Source of the DNA: Cesiribacteraceae bacterium YIM B00369 | Lineage (GTDB): Bacteria > Bacteroidota > Bacteroidia > Cytophagales > Cyclobacteriaceae | DNA length: 64,000 nt | Assembly (NCBI GenBank): GCA_017948555.1 | Contig: JAFMYY010000005.1 | Span: 62,001-126,000 of the forward strand | Reading direction: 5' to 3' | In this document: piece after piece, positions 52,367 to 61,674 of the stretch | Numbering within the stretch: the stretch's first letter is position 1 | How the letters are laid out: every line of letters starts with the position of its first letter | Notes under the pieces: model-generated | What the model saw: the letters and a program-made list of their open reading frames with translations, nothing else | What the model was told of the DNA's origin: nothing | Database searches by the model: none | Made by a program: the position numbers and the translations under genes

Positions 52367-53476
52367 GTGAGAAGAACAGACAGAATATATAAGCTTGTAA
52401 AAAAACTGACCGTCTTAATCGTTTTCTTTATTGTACTGTTTTATGGACTGGTTCAGGCAAAGGCTTTTTTAGCTCCTGTTTTTTTAGCTATTCTGCTTTC
52501 CTACCTTCTTTACCCAATCGCCAGCTTTTTGGAAAGACATAAGTTTCCAAGAATTGTTGCAAATCTGGTGAGTATAATTACCGGACTGCTTGTAATAACA
52601 GGAGTAGTTTACTTCTTTTCGCAGCAGTTTTCTGTTTTTGTGGAGGACTTTCCTGAAATGAAAAAGCAGGCCAGTCTTAATTTAAAAACTGTGGAGGACT
52701 GGATCTCCTCTGTCTTCGGTGTTTCATCTGACCGTGTAAGAATATGGATGGAGGACAGGATTTCTAATTTTACAGATTATGCAGAAATATTAAAAGCAAC
52801 TTTCCGGATTACCAGCAATATGGTTTTACTTATTGGTCTTATGCCGGTTTATATTTTCTTTATTCTTTATTACAGAACAAAGTTTTATGATTTTATTTTA
52901 CAGATGGCTCCTGAAAATTACCAGGATCGTACTGTTGATATTATCAGCAAAATAAATCAGGTTACAACCAGTTACATTACCGGAGTTTTTATAGTGGTTT
53001 TAATCCTGTCTGTATTAAATTCTATAGGGTTAAGCATTATAGGACTTAAATACGCTGTCTTCCTGGGAATAACTGCCGCACTGTTTAATTTTATCCCCTA
53101 TTTTGGAACATTGATTGGCGCTGCTGTTCCCCTGCTGTTCTCCCTTCTGGCAATGGACTCTTTGAGTTATGCTCTCTGGGTTCTTATTTTTTTTCTTGTA
53201 ATTCAGTTTACTGAAAACAATATTTTAACCCCTAATATTACGGGAGGAAGTGTAAGGCTAAACCCGTTTGTAACCATTTTAAGCCTGATAATAGGAAGCA
53301 TGGTATGGGGAGTGGCCGGTATGTTTATGGTAGTACCTTTGATGGCAATGCTCAGAATATTTTGCGAACATTTTTCGCATTTAAAACCGCTTGCATTTCT
53401 CTTAAGTGAACGGGGAACTGAAAAATATGCTATTACATGGGACAAAATAAAGAGCAGGTTCAAAAAGAAAAAATGA
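52367..53476 (+). CDS. AI-2E/PerM family transporter
   Basis: 369 residues. Seen: about eight membrane segments with LIVFFIVLFYGLVQAKAFLA, AILLSYLLYPIASFLERHKF at the start and VFLGITAALFNFIPYFGTLI, the family's NFIPYFG motif, plus QFTENNILTPNITGGSVRLN late. Known: the family includes AI-2 exporters and sodium/proton antiporters; most members are uncharacterised. The start is GTG at 52367, the only suitable start near the first membrane segment. It converges on msrA with 21 bases between the stops. Confidence 0.9.
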   Translation: MRRTDRIYKLVKKLTVLIVFFIVLFYGLVQAKAFLAPVFLAILLSYLLYPIASFLERHKFPRIVANLVSIITGLLVITGVVYFFSQQFSVFVEDFPEMKKQASLNLKTVEDWISSVFGVSSDRVRIWMEDRISNFTDYAEILKATFRITSNMVLLIGLMPVYIFFILYYRTKFYDFILQMAPENYQDRTVDIISKINQVTTSYITGVFIVVLILSVLNSIGLSIIGLKYAVFLGITAALFNFIPYFGTLIGAAVPLLFSLLAMDSLSYALWVLIFFLVIQFTENNILTPNITGGSVRLNPFVTILSLIIGSMVWGVAGMFMVVPLMAMLRIFCEHFSHLKPLAFLLSERGTEKYAITWDKIKSRFKKKK

Positions 53477-53497
53477 ACCCCTGCCGCTGGGAAGATT

Positions 53498-54208
53498 TTA
53501 CTTTTGGGATTCAGCAGGCTGTAAAAGCTCCTGAAATTTTTTCTCAAATTTATTCTTTTTAGGTTTTGCCACTGCGTTTATGTAAGGGTGATCAGGGTTT
53601 TCCTTATAAAAATCCTGATGATACCCTTCTGCCTCGTAAAAATTCTTATAAAGTTCCACTTTTGTAACAATCGGTTTTTTATATTGTCCCGAAGCATTTA
53701 ATTGGGCAATATAAGCTTCTGCCTGTTTTTTTTGATCCTGATTTTTATAAAAGACCACTGATCTGTACTGGGTTCCCACATCATTTCCCTGGCGGTTCAG
53801 TTGTGTTGGATCCATTGTATAAAAAAACACTTCCAGTAGTTTCCGGTAACTTACTAATCCGGGATTATACAGAATAAGGATTGACTCAGCATAATCTGTA
53901 TTTCCTGAACTTACCTTCGCATAGGTGGGATTGGGTTTAGAGCCTCCTGAATATCCTGAAATTACATCTTTCACTCCAAAAATTTCCTCAAAGTAGGCCT
54001 CGGTACACCAAAAGCATCCACCTGCAAAAACTGCAGTATCCATTTGCTGTTTCCCCTGGTCCTGGTTCATGTCTGCCAATATCTGCGGTTCCGGAGGATT
54101 ATTTTTTATTTTTCCCTCTGATTTACCGGAGCAGGAAATTAATAGGGCTAAGAAAAGCGCTGACAGGAGATAGAAATTAAACAAGGGTGCTTTCATCTTC
54201 GGGCTCAT
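53498..54208 (-). CDS. msrA: Lipoprotein peptide-methionine (S)-S-oxide reductase
   Basis: 236 residues. MsrA reduces methionine sulfoxide in proteins. Seen: signal peptide with lipobox Cys26 (ALLISC), a Lys/Asn/Asp-rich linker, and the MsrA domain with nucleophile Cys65 in FAGGCFWCTE, DVISGYSGGSKPNPTY and DVGTQYRSVVFY with the typical end EGYHQDFYKENP. The export and lipid anchor indicate repair of envelope proteins in the periplasm or on the cell surface. No MsrB is fused or adjacent. A second sigma factor gene lies upstream on the same strand with a complex hairpin region between. Confidence 0.94.
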   Translation of the reverse strand: MSPKMKAPLFNFYLLSALFLALLISCSGKSEGKIKNNPPEPQILADMNQDQGKQQMDTAVFAGGCFWCTEAYFEEIFGVKDVISGYSGGSKPNPTYAKVSSGNTDYAESILILYNPGLVSYRKLLEVFFYTMDPTQLNRQGNDVGTQYRSVVFYKNQDQKKQAEAYIAQLNASGQYKKPIVTKVELYKNFYEAEGYHQDFYKENPDHPYINAVAKPKKNKFEKKFQELLQPAESQK

Positions 54209-54264
54209 ATTTATAAAAATGTATAACTGATTAAGGAATTACAGCTGGTTAAGTTTCATCAGGC

Positions 54265-54325
54265 AAAACCGGATACAGGCTTATCAAAAAAAATAACCCT
54301 GTATCCGGTTTTAAAGAATACAGGG
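54265..54325 (-). terminator. Terminator with alternative three-arm pairing after the second sigma gene
   Basis: Minus-strand hairpin of arms 54325-54318 and 54304-54297 (CCCTGTAT/ATACAGGG) followed by a U-run at 54293-54286: a terminator. The second arm also pairs perfectly over 15 bases (54298-54312) with a third arm at 54265-54279, which would break the terminator. The two foldings exclude each other. Confidence 0.65.
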
Positions 54326-54353
54326 CTGTTTTTTAATCTTAGCAGATTCATGT

Positions 54354-55220
54354 CTAATTCAGAAAAGGCTGCAGAAGTCTCATTCCCTCTTTAGATCGTA
54401 ATTTTTTCAGTGCATTTTCTTTAATCTGGCGAACACGCTCACGGGTTAATCCCAGCTCTGCAGCTATATCGTCAAGCGACTGGCTGTACTCAGAACCAAT
54501 TCCAAAGAAACGTATGAGTATTTCGCGCTCCCTTTCAGATAACATAGAAAGAATCCGGCTCAATTCTCCTCTTAAAGAGCCACTGTCAATATAATCGGTA
54601 CCAAGGGAGTCGGCCTCCGGATCATTCAGAACATCGAGAAGAGAATTACCCTCTCCTTCCTCAAAAGGAGCATCCAGGGATAGTTGTTTCATAGAGGCAT
54701 AATTGGTATTCTTTACCTCATTGATTTCTACTTCAAGGAATTCAGCCAGTTCCTCTTCAGTAGGCTGCCTTTCGTATGTTTGTTCCATACGGGATATTGC
54801 CTGGTTTATTTTTGATAAACCATTAATTTTATTGCTCGGGATCCTGACCATACGGGAATGGTTATCCAGTGCCTGCATAATTGACTGACGGATCCACCAG
54901 ACTGCATAGGATATAAATTTGAATCCTTTGGTTGCATCAAACATCTGAGCTGCTTTTATCAACCCCAGGTTTCCTTCATTTATAAGGTCATTGAGCGGTA
55001 CCTTACTATGGTGGTACTGCTTGGCAACGGATACAACAAAGCGAAGGTTTGCTTTTACTAATTTCTCCAGAGCAACCTGATCGCCCTCCTTGATACGGCT
55101 CGCCAGCTCAACTTCCTCTTCCGCACTTAACAAATCAAGTTTCGAAACCTCATTGAAATATTTTTCAAGGGTTGCACTATCCCTGTTTGTTATAGTGTTA
55201 GTAATTTTTAGCTGTCTCAT
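54354..55220 (-). CDS. Second sigma-70 family (RpoD-like, group 2) sigma factor
   Basis: 288 residues, with the same start (MRQLKI..ITNR) and layout as the primary sigma factor at 20816-21676. Seen: region 1.2 (TLEKYFNEVSKLDLLSAEEE), region 2 ([57 protein letters not shown]), region 3 (EELAEFLEVEINEV) and region 4.2 ([19 protein letters not shown]). The 2.4/3.0 segment reads MVRIPSNKINGLSKI instead of [15 protein letters not shown], and region 3 is diverged, so promoter preference may differ. Known: Bacteroidota often carry several RpoD paralogues for stress or stationary phase. No anti-sigma gene is adjacent, which fits group 2 rather than ECF control. Confidence 0.9.
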   Translation of the reverse strand: MRQLKITNTITNRDSATLEKYFNEVSKLDLLSAEEEVELASRIKEGDQVALEKLVKANLRFVVSVAKQYHHSKVPLNDLINEGNLGLIKAAQMFDATKGFKFISYAVWWIRQSIMQALDNHSRMVRIPSNKINGLSKINQAISRMEQTYERQPTEEELAEFLEVEINEVKNTNYASMKQLSLDAPFEEGEGNSLLDVLNDPEADSLGTDYIDSGSLRGELSRILSMLSEREREILIRFFGIGSEYSQSLDDIAAELGLTRERVRQIKENALKKLRSKEGMRLLQPFLN

Positions 55221-56037
55221 TTTCTTATCTTCTCGGTTTCTTTATCACACAAAAGGCTCTTATTTTTTCGCAGGGAAAGGTATTTTATATTCAGAAGCGG
55301 GGAAAATTTTCCTCTTTGTAAGTAAAGTTTAATACTTTGTTACAAGGCCTGGATTTAACAGAGGGAGATTGCAGTACTGAAAGTTCCGGAAAAGACTTCT
55401 TTTTTTCAGGACCTTCATTGTCAATATTTCTCTCACTTTGAATATGGAACCTAATTCCTTACATTAATTCGGGCAAAGAAGTTCATGAAAACTAAAGTTT
55501 TTCAAACTTTCTGATGAAGCCGGAATGGTAACTAAAACGGGCCGAAAAGTCCATTTCCTGACGTTTACTCAGCCCCATCTTTAATCATTTGCTGAATTAC
55601 TGGCTTCACCCACCCATATTTCAGCCAAATCATTCCTTTCATTTCAATTATTAATCGTATTTTAGAGGAAATTCTTTCATCTGGCGTATCTTCTTTTAAT
55701 GTTTTTCGTATATAAGGTATCTTCACAGGTAAATACCATTATCAAAAGAGCATATCAGCCTGTGTAAAACTTTTTCCTCCGGTTAACTTTTTTCCGGTTG
55801 TATACCCTTTATGCGGTCTTTTAACGCATGGTAACCCTCCGGTATTATTTCTTTTTCATTTGAAATCTTTTTCAGATCTTTCCCTTCAGGGAGAATGAAA
55901 TTGAAGTGCGCTAATTTCTATCCTTTAAATCCCGTATCCAACTTTTTTTACCAAAAGTTTTAACACTAATTTTCAGGAGTTAATTGTTACTTTATACTGG
56001 CATAAAAATTATTATAATTCCTGCTAATTTAAATTCA
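55221..56037. other. Long intergenic region between the sigma gene and the RluE-type gene
   Basis: 817 bases. It contains the rpoD-paralogue upstream region and a 53-codon minus-strand frame (55565-55726, listed separately). The rest is stop-rich, AT-rich sequence without convincing hairpin terminators. The small frame may be a decayed or very short gene. Confidence 0.45.
55565..55726 (-). CDS. Putative 53-residue small protein or gene remnant
   Basis: GTG at 55726 to TAA at 55567-55565. The product has a start VKIPYIRKTLKEDTPDERIS (GTG read as Met) and a later MKGMIWLKYGWVKPVIQQMI; the Lys/Arg/Glu mix and Trp/Tyr content look protein-like. I do not recognise it. In-frame stops TGA TAA stand just upstream of the frame, so it is either a small gene with a GTG start or the tail of a broken one. 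No Shine-Dalgarno sequence is seen. Confidence 0.3.
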   Translation of the reverse strand: MKIPYIRKTLKEDTPDERISSKIRLIIEMKGMIWLKYGWVKPVIQQMIKDGAE

Positions 56038-56661
56038 ATGGACATATTCCAATATTTTGTTATTTATAAACCATATGGCATTCTTTCTCAGTTCAGCTCA
56101 GAAGGTGGTAACCCGGGATTAGGCGAGGTTTCCCCTTTTCCTAAAGATGTTTATCCTGTTGGAAGGCTGGATGCAGACAGTGAAGGCTTATTGCTGCTTA
56201 CTAATGATAAAAGCCTCAATAACCAGCTCCTGAACCCGGGCTTTAAACACTGGAGAACTTACCTGGTGCAGGTGGATAACCAGCTCACCGCTGAAGCCGC
56301 AGAGAAGCTGGAAAAAGGGGTGGTAATCAAAATCAATAAAAAAGAATACCGTACACTCCCGGCAAGAGCGCGATTAATTGGTGAGCCGGAAGGCCTGCCA
56401 GACCGCAATCCTCCTGTAAGGTTCAGAAAAGAAATACCTACGTCCTGGCTGGAACTTAGTCTGCAGGAAGGAAAAAACAGGCAGGTAAGAAGAATGACTG
56501 CCGCTGTTGGATTTCCTACCCTGCGCCTGATCCGGGCACGGATAGAAAACCTGTCGCTTGATGGAATGCAACCTGGAGATGTAAGAGAGCTGCCACAGGA
56601 TACCATTTATAAACTGCTGAAAATAAAACAAACTGCAGGAGAAAAAAGAAGAATGAGATAA
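56038..56661 (+). CDS. rRNA large-subunit pseudouridine synthase, RluE-type
   Basis: 207 residues from ATG 56038 (a TTG-start extension from 55984 adds an implausible Ile-rich leader). Seen: FVIYKPYGILSQFSSEGGNP, the catalytic-site motif VGRLDADSEGLLLLTND (conserved Asp in RLD), HWRTYLVQV, and LQEGKNRQVRRMTAAVGFPT followed by LRLIRARI. There is no N-terminal S4 domain, which fits RluE (pseudouridine 2457 of 23S rRNA in E. coli) rather than RluB/RluF/RsuA. Known: isomerises specific uridines in ribosomal RNA. Target assignment is inferred from domain layout. Confidence 0.88.
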   Translation: MDIFQYFVIYKPYGILSQFSSEGGNPGLGEVSPFPKDVYPVGRLDADSEGLLLLTNDKSLNNQLLNPGFKHWRTYLVQVDNQLTAEAAEKLEKGVVIKINKKEYRTLPARARLIGEPEGLPDRNPPVRFRKEIPTSWLELSLQEGKNRQVRRMTAAVGFPTLRLIRARIENLSLDGMQPGDVRELPQDTIYKLLKIKQTAGEKRRMR

Positions 56662-57093
56662 TTTCCCTGACTATAGACAAGCAGGGGAAAATATAGAATC
56701 CTATATCTTTAGAAATATCGGATTATGTAATAACCTTATTCATCCTGGTAATAAAATAAATACTATATTAACAGTATTACCTATGTTTATCTTAGCCGAT
56801 AAAAGATTCAATATCAGTTAATTAGTTTGCTGCTTGTGATTCAGAAGCTGTATGTCAGATAAGGAATAGAGGAATGCCACAGAATCCGGAGAATGATTTA
56901 AACAGGATCCGGGCTGGTAACCTTAAGAAATTTTCAAACACCACAGGGTTTCATCCGTCATACGGGATTTACCGGGAAAAACCTGTCATTAAGTGGCAAT
57001 GAACAGATAAAGTTTATTTAACAACTTATTGCTTAACACAAACCAGATTGATGACCGGAAGAGACTGTAATAATTTTAGCCATAATAATTAAT
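56662..57093. other. Intergenic region upstream of the class IV aminotransferase
   Basis: 432 bases. Holds a weak 42-codon plus-strand frame (56874-57002) that I do not accept as a gene. No terminator or clear promoter with both boxes was found; a TAATTTTA-like -7 lies near 57070. Confidence 0.45.
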
Positions 57094-57903
57094 ATGCAAA
57101 TAATTTTTAACGGCAGGCTTTGCCATCAGGATCAGATTTCAATAAAAATTGATAACCGTGCTTTTGCCTATGGGGATGGTCTTTTTGAAACCATGATTAT
57201 CCGGAGGGGTACATGCGGACTTCTGAAGTATCACTACAACAGGCTTTTGGAAGGGGCTGAATTACTCGGCCTTACCGTTTCATTTAGCCGCGAAGACCTT
57301 GAAGGATATATATGGGAATTATCCACCATTCATTCACTACCTTTATTACGTATGAGACTTCAGCTTTGGAGGAGACCGGGTGGATTATATACTCCGGAGA
57401 AGCAGGAGGCTGAATTTATAATTACTGCCTCCGGATTTAACAGGCCTCTCTGGCATAAGGAAAAAGTAAGTTTTGCCGAAACAGTGTTCCTTTCCCCCTC
57501 CCCTTTTTCTCATTTGAAAACAATGAGCGCCTTACCTTATGTTCTGGCAGGGCTGGAAATGAAAAGAAGACAATTAGATGATATTATTCTTACTGATACA
57601 CAGGGCAATGTAGCAGAAGCCGGTTCCTCAAATCTTTTCTGGCTTAAAGACGGAGAGTGGTTTACCCCTCAGCTAAAAAGCGGATGTATTGGAGGCGTAA
57701 TGCGGGCTTACCTGCTTGACCGGATGGCTGAAAAAAAGTTACCCGTACAGGAGGTGCTTTTACCGAAAGAAAGGCTGAAAGAGGCTGATGTATTAATTGC
57801 CTGTAATGCGACAGGCTTGTACACCATTAAAACTCTGGATTACCATACCTTTGACAGTGGCAGGGAACAGCTTACCCGGTTTATACAGCTACCGGAGCTT
57901 TGA
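57094..57903 (+). CDS. Class IV aminotransferase (aminodeoxychorismate lyase/BCAT fold)
   Basis: 269 residues. Seen: [20 protein letters not shown] at the start, the PLP lysine Lys142 in [34 protein letters not shown] and [18 protein letters not shown]. Known: this fold includes branched-chain aminotransferases, D-amino acid aminotransferase and 4-amino-4-deoxychorismate lyase (PabC, folate synthesis). The short length and [10 protein letters not shown] start fit a PabC-like member, but specificity is not certain. Neighbouring thyA (also folate-linked) gives weak contextual support; the two converge and overlap by 23 bases. Confidence 0.85.
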   Translation: MQIIFNGRLCHQDQISIKIDNRAFAYGDGLFETMIIRRGTCGLLKYHYNRLLEGAELLGLTVSFSREDLEGYIWELSTIHSLPLLRMRLQLWRRPGGLYTPEKQEAEFIITASGFNRPLWHKEKVSFAETVFLSPSPFSHLKTMSALPYVLAGLEMKRRQLDDIILTDTQGNVAEAGSSNLFWLKDGEWFTPQLKSGCIGGVMRAYLLDRMAEKKLPVQEVLLPKERLKEADVLIACNATGLYTIKTLDYHTFDSGREQLTRFIQLPEL

Positions 57904-58675
57904 TAGCCGGATGCGGCTCATAGCCGGTTAATGTGAAATCTTCATATTTAAAATCAAAAACAGATTTAACCTCAGGGTTTAACTCCATTTTTGGCAGGGG
58001 CTTTGGAGTACGGCTTAACTGCAGCTTTGCCTGCTCCAGGTGGTTTAAATAAAGATGGGTATCGCCAAAGGTGTGAATAAACTCTCCCGGCTGCAGATTA
58101 CAAACCTGCGCCAGCATCAGGGTTAAAAGGGCATAAGAAGCTATATTAAATGGCACCCCCAGAAAAACATCCGCACTGCGCTGGTACAGCTGGCAGGATA
58201 GCTTCCCGTCAGCTACATAAAACTGAAAAAGCGTATGGCATGGAGGAAGGGCCATATTATTAACTTCAGCAACATTCCATGCACTTACAATAATCCTGCG
58301 TGAATCCGGATTACTTTTAATTTGATTTACCACCTGGCTTATCTGGTCGATGGATCCTCCGTCAGGACCTGGCCAGCTGCGCCACTGGTGGCCGTAAACG
58401 GGCCCCAGTTCCCCGTTTTCATCAGCCCATTCATCCCATATTTTAACACCATTTTCCTTTAAGTACCTGATATTGGTATCCCCCTGCAAAAACCAAAGGA
58501 GTTCATGGATGATCGATTTTAAATGCACCTTTTTAGTGGTTACAAGCGGGAAACCTTCCTGAAGGTTAAACCTGAGCTGCCTTCCGAAAACAGAAATAGT
58601 GCCAGTGCCTGTTCTGTCGCCTTTTTGCGTTCCGTTTTCAAGGATATCCTTTACAAGGTTTAAATACTGTTGCAT
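57881..58675 (-). CDS. thyA: Thymidylate synthase
   Basis: 264 residues from ATG 58675, the same length as E. coli ThyA. It methylates dUMP to dTMP using methylenetetrahydrofolate. Seen: [20 protein letters not shown] at the start, [13 protein letters not shown], the catalytic Cys in [34 protein letters not shown], and the usual C-terminal [11 protein letters not shown] longer frame reaching 58717 adds 14 residues not found in the family. Overlaps the aminotransferase gene by 23 bases at the 3' end. Confidence 0.97.
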   Translation of the reverse strand: MQQYLNLVKDILENGTQKGDRTGTGTISVFGRQLRFNLQEGFPLVTTKKVHLKSIIHELLWFLQGDTNIRYLKENGVKIWDEWADENGELGPVYGHQWRSWPGPDGGSIDQISQVVNQIKSNPDSRRIIVSAWNVAEVNNMALPPCHTLFQFYVADGKLSCQLYQRSADVFLGVPFNIASYALLTLMLAQVCNLQPGEFIHTFGDTHLYLNHLEQAKLQLSRTPKPLPKMELNPEVKSVFDFKYEDFTLTGYEPHPAIKAPVAV

Positions 58676-59053
58676 ACCAAAGGTGTAAAAAAAATGATAA
58701 TATAAACCGGGCTTCAAATATAAAGCAAAGAACCAGAACTAATTCAATTATTCCTGATAAAATAGACAGAGGAATCAGCGGCGGAGGTATATCCTTCCGT
58801 GGGAAGACCATTGAGGCCTTTTAGCCGTTTCCATATTTCTATCAGTTCCGTAATTCCACGTTCAGGGAATTTATGCATAAAATGAAAAATAAACGGGCTG
58901 AACACCTTCCTGGTTTTATAGCAGATCTTGTTTTTACTGTTTCTGTTCTTTATCCGGCAATTATCCTGCTGCAAATAATGGGCAGAATAAGTTTATTAAT
59001 AGATTTGTATGCAGTACCTTTGTTTTATATATAATCAGTCTAAATAAGTAAGG
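58676..59053. other. Divergent region between thyA and feoA
   Basis: About 380 bases with a TACCTTTG promoter element for feoA at 59015-59022. A 76-codon minus-strand frame exists but is not convincing. No clear iron box (Fur or DtxR type) was recognised. Confidence 0.45.
59015..59022 (+). promoter_or_regulatory. Candidate -7 promoter element of the feo operon
   Basis: TACCTTTG fits TAnnTTTG exactly; a TTTA at 58992-58995 lies at the expected -33 distance (19-base spacer). It stands 32 bases before the feoA start. Confidence 0.5.
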
Positions 59054-59302
59054 ATGTCCAATACCCCATATACAGCTGACAAGGCTGTTCCGGACCAGGA
59101 GATGGAAATTGAGGAAATACAGGATTCAGATATAACGATCAAGCTTCTTGAAATGGGGCTTATGCCGGGCAAATTGCTTACTCTTTTATATATAGCCCCT
59201 TTTGGAGACCCGCTGGCCTTTCAGTTGGGTGAATCTCTGATTGCCCTCAGGAAGGAAGAAGCAAGGCTGATTCGGGTAATTAACCGGAAAGAAACAGTAT
59301 AA
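59054..59302 (+). CDS. feoA: Ferrous iron transport protein A
   Basis: 82 residues forming one SH3-like FeoA domain: EIEEIQDSDITIKLLEMGLM, then PGKLLTLLYIAPFGDPLAFQ, and LGESLIALRKEEARLIRV. Known: FeoA is a small cytoplasmic partner that aids FeoB iron(II) transport. Its stop overlaps the feoB start by one base (59302), a translationally coupled layout. An N-terminal extension of about 14 residues precedes the domain. Confidence 0.92.
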   Translation: MSNTPYTADKAVPDQEMEIEEIQDSDITIKLLEMGLMPGKLLTLLYIAPFGDPLAFQLGESLIALRKEEARLIRVINRKETV

Positions 59303-61431
59303 TGAGTACTATAACCCAGATAAAAAAAGACCTGCAGTTAATTGCCCTCGTGGGGATACCTAATGTGGGAAAATCCACAGTTTTTAATCAGTTAACCGGC
59401 CTGAGTCAAAAAGTGGGCAATTACCCTGGTGTTACAGTCGATAAAAAAGTCGGGTTCACCCGAATATCGGAAGATGCCAGACTAAAGGTAATAGACCTGC
59501 CGGGTACCTATAGTATCTATCCCCGTTCAGAAGATGAGCATGTGGTTTACCGGGTAATCAGCGGTTTAGAGAAGGAAGAATCTCCTGATGCAGTACTGGC
59601 AGTAGCCGACATGGTAAATCTTGAAAGGAGCCTTTTCTTTATTACACAAATAATGGATCTGGGAATTCCTGTTGCTCTGGTGCTGAATATGGAAGATCTG
59701 GCAGCACAACAGGGTATAGAGATCAATACCTATAAATTATACCAGAAGCTGGGAGTGCCGGTTATAACCACATCCGCAAGGAATAAAAAAGGAATAGAAT
59801 CCATCAGGGAAACCATCAAAAAAAACCTGTTTGAACAGGCTCCTGTTTTTGTACATTCAAAGGAAATCGTTTCTCCAGAGCTGATCAGGGAGGTAAAAGA
59901 GCTGTTTGATTTCAGTCTGGATTATCAGGCCCTGCTGGCACTGAAGTTTGTGGATGAGCCAAATTTGCTTCCTGCCGAAAAAGCAAGGGTTTTAAAAGAA
60001 CTCGCTGCAGAGTACAAAATAGACCTGAATAAGGCCCAGGTGCAGGAAACCAACCTCCGCTACCGGAAAATCCAGTCCATATTAAAAGAATGTACCAGTA
60101 AGAAGGATGTAAAGAACAAACCGGTAACTAAAAAGCTGGATAAATTCTTCCTGCACCGGATTGGCGGCTATGCGTTCTTTTTGGGTATTTTATTTTTAAT
60201 TTTTCAGGCTGTTTTCACATGGGCTACTGTTCCCATGGACTATATAGATCTCCTGTTTGTGGAGTTTGCCAGCTGGGTAAATTCGGTTTTACCGGCAGGC
60301 CCGCTAACGAGCCTTATTACTGAAGGAATAATACCAGGGCTGGGGGGTGTTGCCATTTTTATCCCGCAGATAGCTTTACTTTTTGGCTTTCTGGCTTTGC
60401 TGGAAGACTCCGGTTATATGTCCAGGGCTGTTTTTTTAACTGACCGGATTATGCGTCCGTTTGGTTTGAATGGCAAGAGTGTTGTTCCGCTCATTTCGGG
60501 TATGGCCTGTGCTATTCCTGCAATTATGGCAACTCGGAACATTGGTAACAGAAAAGACAGGCTGATAACCATTTTAGTTGCTCCGCTAATGAGTTGCTCC
60601 GCCCGTTTACCTATATATGTAATTCTTATAGGTATAGTTGTGCCCGACAGAGCCTTCCTGATTTTTAATTTACAGGGCGTTGCGCTTATGGCTATGTACC
60701 TGCTGGGTATTATAGCAGCCCTCCTTTCGGCCATTGTCATGAAATTGTTCATCAAGGCAAAAGATAATGGTTACCTGGTGGTGGAGCTCCCCTCCTACCG
60801 GATGCCCCGCTGGAAAGATGTTGGCTTTACAATGTGGGAAAAATCTAAAACCTTCGTTCTCGAAGCGGGTAAAATAATCCTCGCTATTTCCATTGTTTTA
60901 TGGGTTTTAGCTTCTTATGGCCCCGGGGAAAGGATGGAAGCCGCCGAAGCCTCAGTGCCTGTGCCTGAAAATCCTACAGAGCAAGCAATGGATCAGTACC
61001 ATAACAGAATTGCTTCAAAAAAGCTGGAGGCATCCTATGCAGGTATTTTAGGAAAAACAATTGAACCGGTTATTAGGCCCCTGGGCTATGACTGGAAAAT
61101 AGGAATTGCGCTTATTACATCCTTTGCTGCGCGGGAGGTATTTGTTTCCACTATTGCCACTTTATATTCAATCGGAGAGCACCAGGAGAACCAATCTACC
61201 ATTCAAAACCGTTTAAAGGAAGAAATACATGAAAGCACAGGTAAGCCGGTGTTTAACAGGGCTGTAGGCTTTTCCCTTTTAGTTTTTTATGCTTTTGCCA
61301 TGCAATGTATGAGTACCATTGCCGTGGTTTACAGGGAAACCAAGGGTTGGAAATGGCCGGCCATTCAAACAGTTTATATGACTGTCCTGGCTTACGTATC
61401 AGCTTTTATTGTTTACCAGTTACTGTCATAA
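59302..61431 (+). CDS. feoB: Ferrous iron transport protein B
   Basis: 709 residues. FeoB imports iron(II) through the inner membrane. Seen: an N-terminal G protein domain with GIPNVGKSTVFNQLTGLSQ, NYPGVTVDKKVG, DLPGTYSI and NMED, a helical spacer (about 200-275), and two membrane Gate domains with SGYMSRAVFLTDRIMRPFGL, the conserved PLISGMACAIPAIMATRNIG and the C-terminal AREVFVSTIATLYSIG. Length is normal. Cotranscribed with feoA and the small Cys-rich gene downstream. Confidence 0.96.
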   Translation: MSTITQIKKDLQLIALVGIPNVGKSTVFNQLTGLSQKVGNYPGVTVDKKVGFTRISEDARLKVIDLPGTYSIYPRSEDEHVVYRVISGLEKEESPDAVLAVADMVNLERSLFFITQIMDLGIPVALVLNMEDLAAQQGIEINTYKLYQKLGVPVITTSARNKKGIESIRETIKKNLFEQAPVFVHSKEIVSPELIREVKELFDFSLDYQALLALKFVDEPNLLPAEKARVLKELAAEYKIDLNKAQVQETNLRYRKIQSILKECTSKKDVKNKPVTKKLDKFFLHRIGGYAFFLGILFLIFQAVFTWATVPMDYIDLLFVEFASWVNSVLPAGPLTSLITEGIIPGLGGVAIFIPQIALLFGFLALLEDSGYMSRAVFLTDRIMRPFGLNGKSVVPLISGMACAIPAIMATRNIGNRKDRLITILVAPLMSCSARLPIYVILIGIVVPDRAFLIFNLQGVALMAMYLLGIIAALLSAIVMKLFIKAKDNGYLVVELPSYRMPRWKDVGFTMWEKSKTFVLEAGKIILAISIVLWVLASYGPGERMEAAEASVPVPENPTEQAMDQYHNRIASKKLEASYAGILGKTIEPVIRPLGYDWKIGIALITSFAAREVFVSTIATLYSIGEHQENQSTIQNRLKEEIHESTGKPVFNRAVGFSLLVFYAFAMQCMSTIAVVYRETKGWKWPAIQTVYMTVLAYVSAFIVYQLLS

Positions 61432-61443
61432 ACAAAAAAACTT

Positions 61444-61590
61444 ATGGTACAGGAAATAATAGTATTTGTACTTTTCTTTTTTATTATAGGTTACGGCCTG
61501 TACCGCTTATTTTTTGCAAAAGGCAGTAAATCCGGCGGGGGCTGCGATAAATGTGCGTCAAATAAAAGCCATTCTGCACCAGAGAAATGA
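61444..61590 (+). CDS. FeoB-associated small Cys-rich membrane protein
   Basis: 48 residues: one membrane helix (EIIVFVLFFFIIGYGLYRLF) and a short tail with CDKC (Cys34, Cys37). This matches the small FeoB-associated Cys-rich proteins found at the end of feo operons. Known: their role is unclear; binding of iron or assembly of the FeoB complex is suggested. It lies 12 bases after feoB, before a terminator. Confidence 0.85.
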   Translation: MVQEIIVFVLFFFIIGYGLYRLFFAKGSKSGGGCDKCASNKSHSAPEK

Positions 61591-61645
61591 AAAGCATTTT
61601 CCCTGAAGGAGATTCCAATATTTTGCTGAAGGAAAAATAAAAAAG

Positions 61646-61674
61646 AGGTTATCGGGGTCTGATAACCTTTTTTT
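61646..61674 (+). terminator. Terminator of the feo operon
   Basis: Perfect arms AGGTTATC (61646-61653) and GATAACCT (61661-61668), then a T-run to 61674. Confidence 0.88.

Noticed and set aside
56874-57002. 42-codon plus-strand frame with AGAGGA upstream
   Set aside because: Length is easily reached by chance, no terminator or promoter, no recognisable protein.
58744-58974. 76-codon minus-strand frame between thyA and feoA
   Set aside because: Lys/Asn/Phe-rich N-terminal half, no support from context; part overlaps no gene but the composition looks random.
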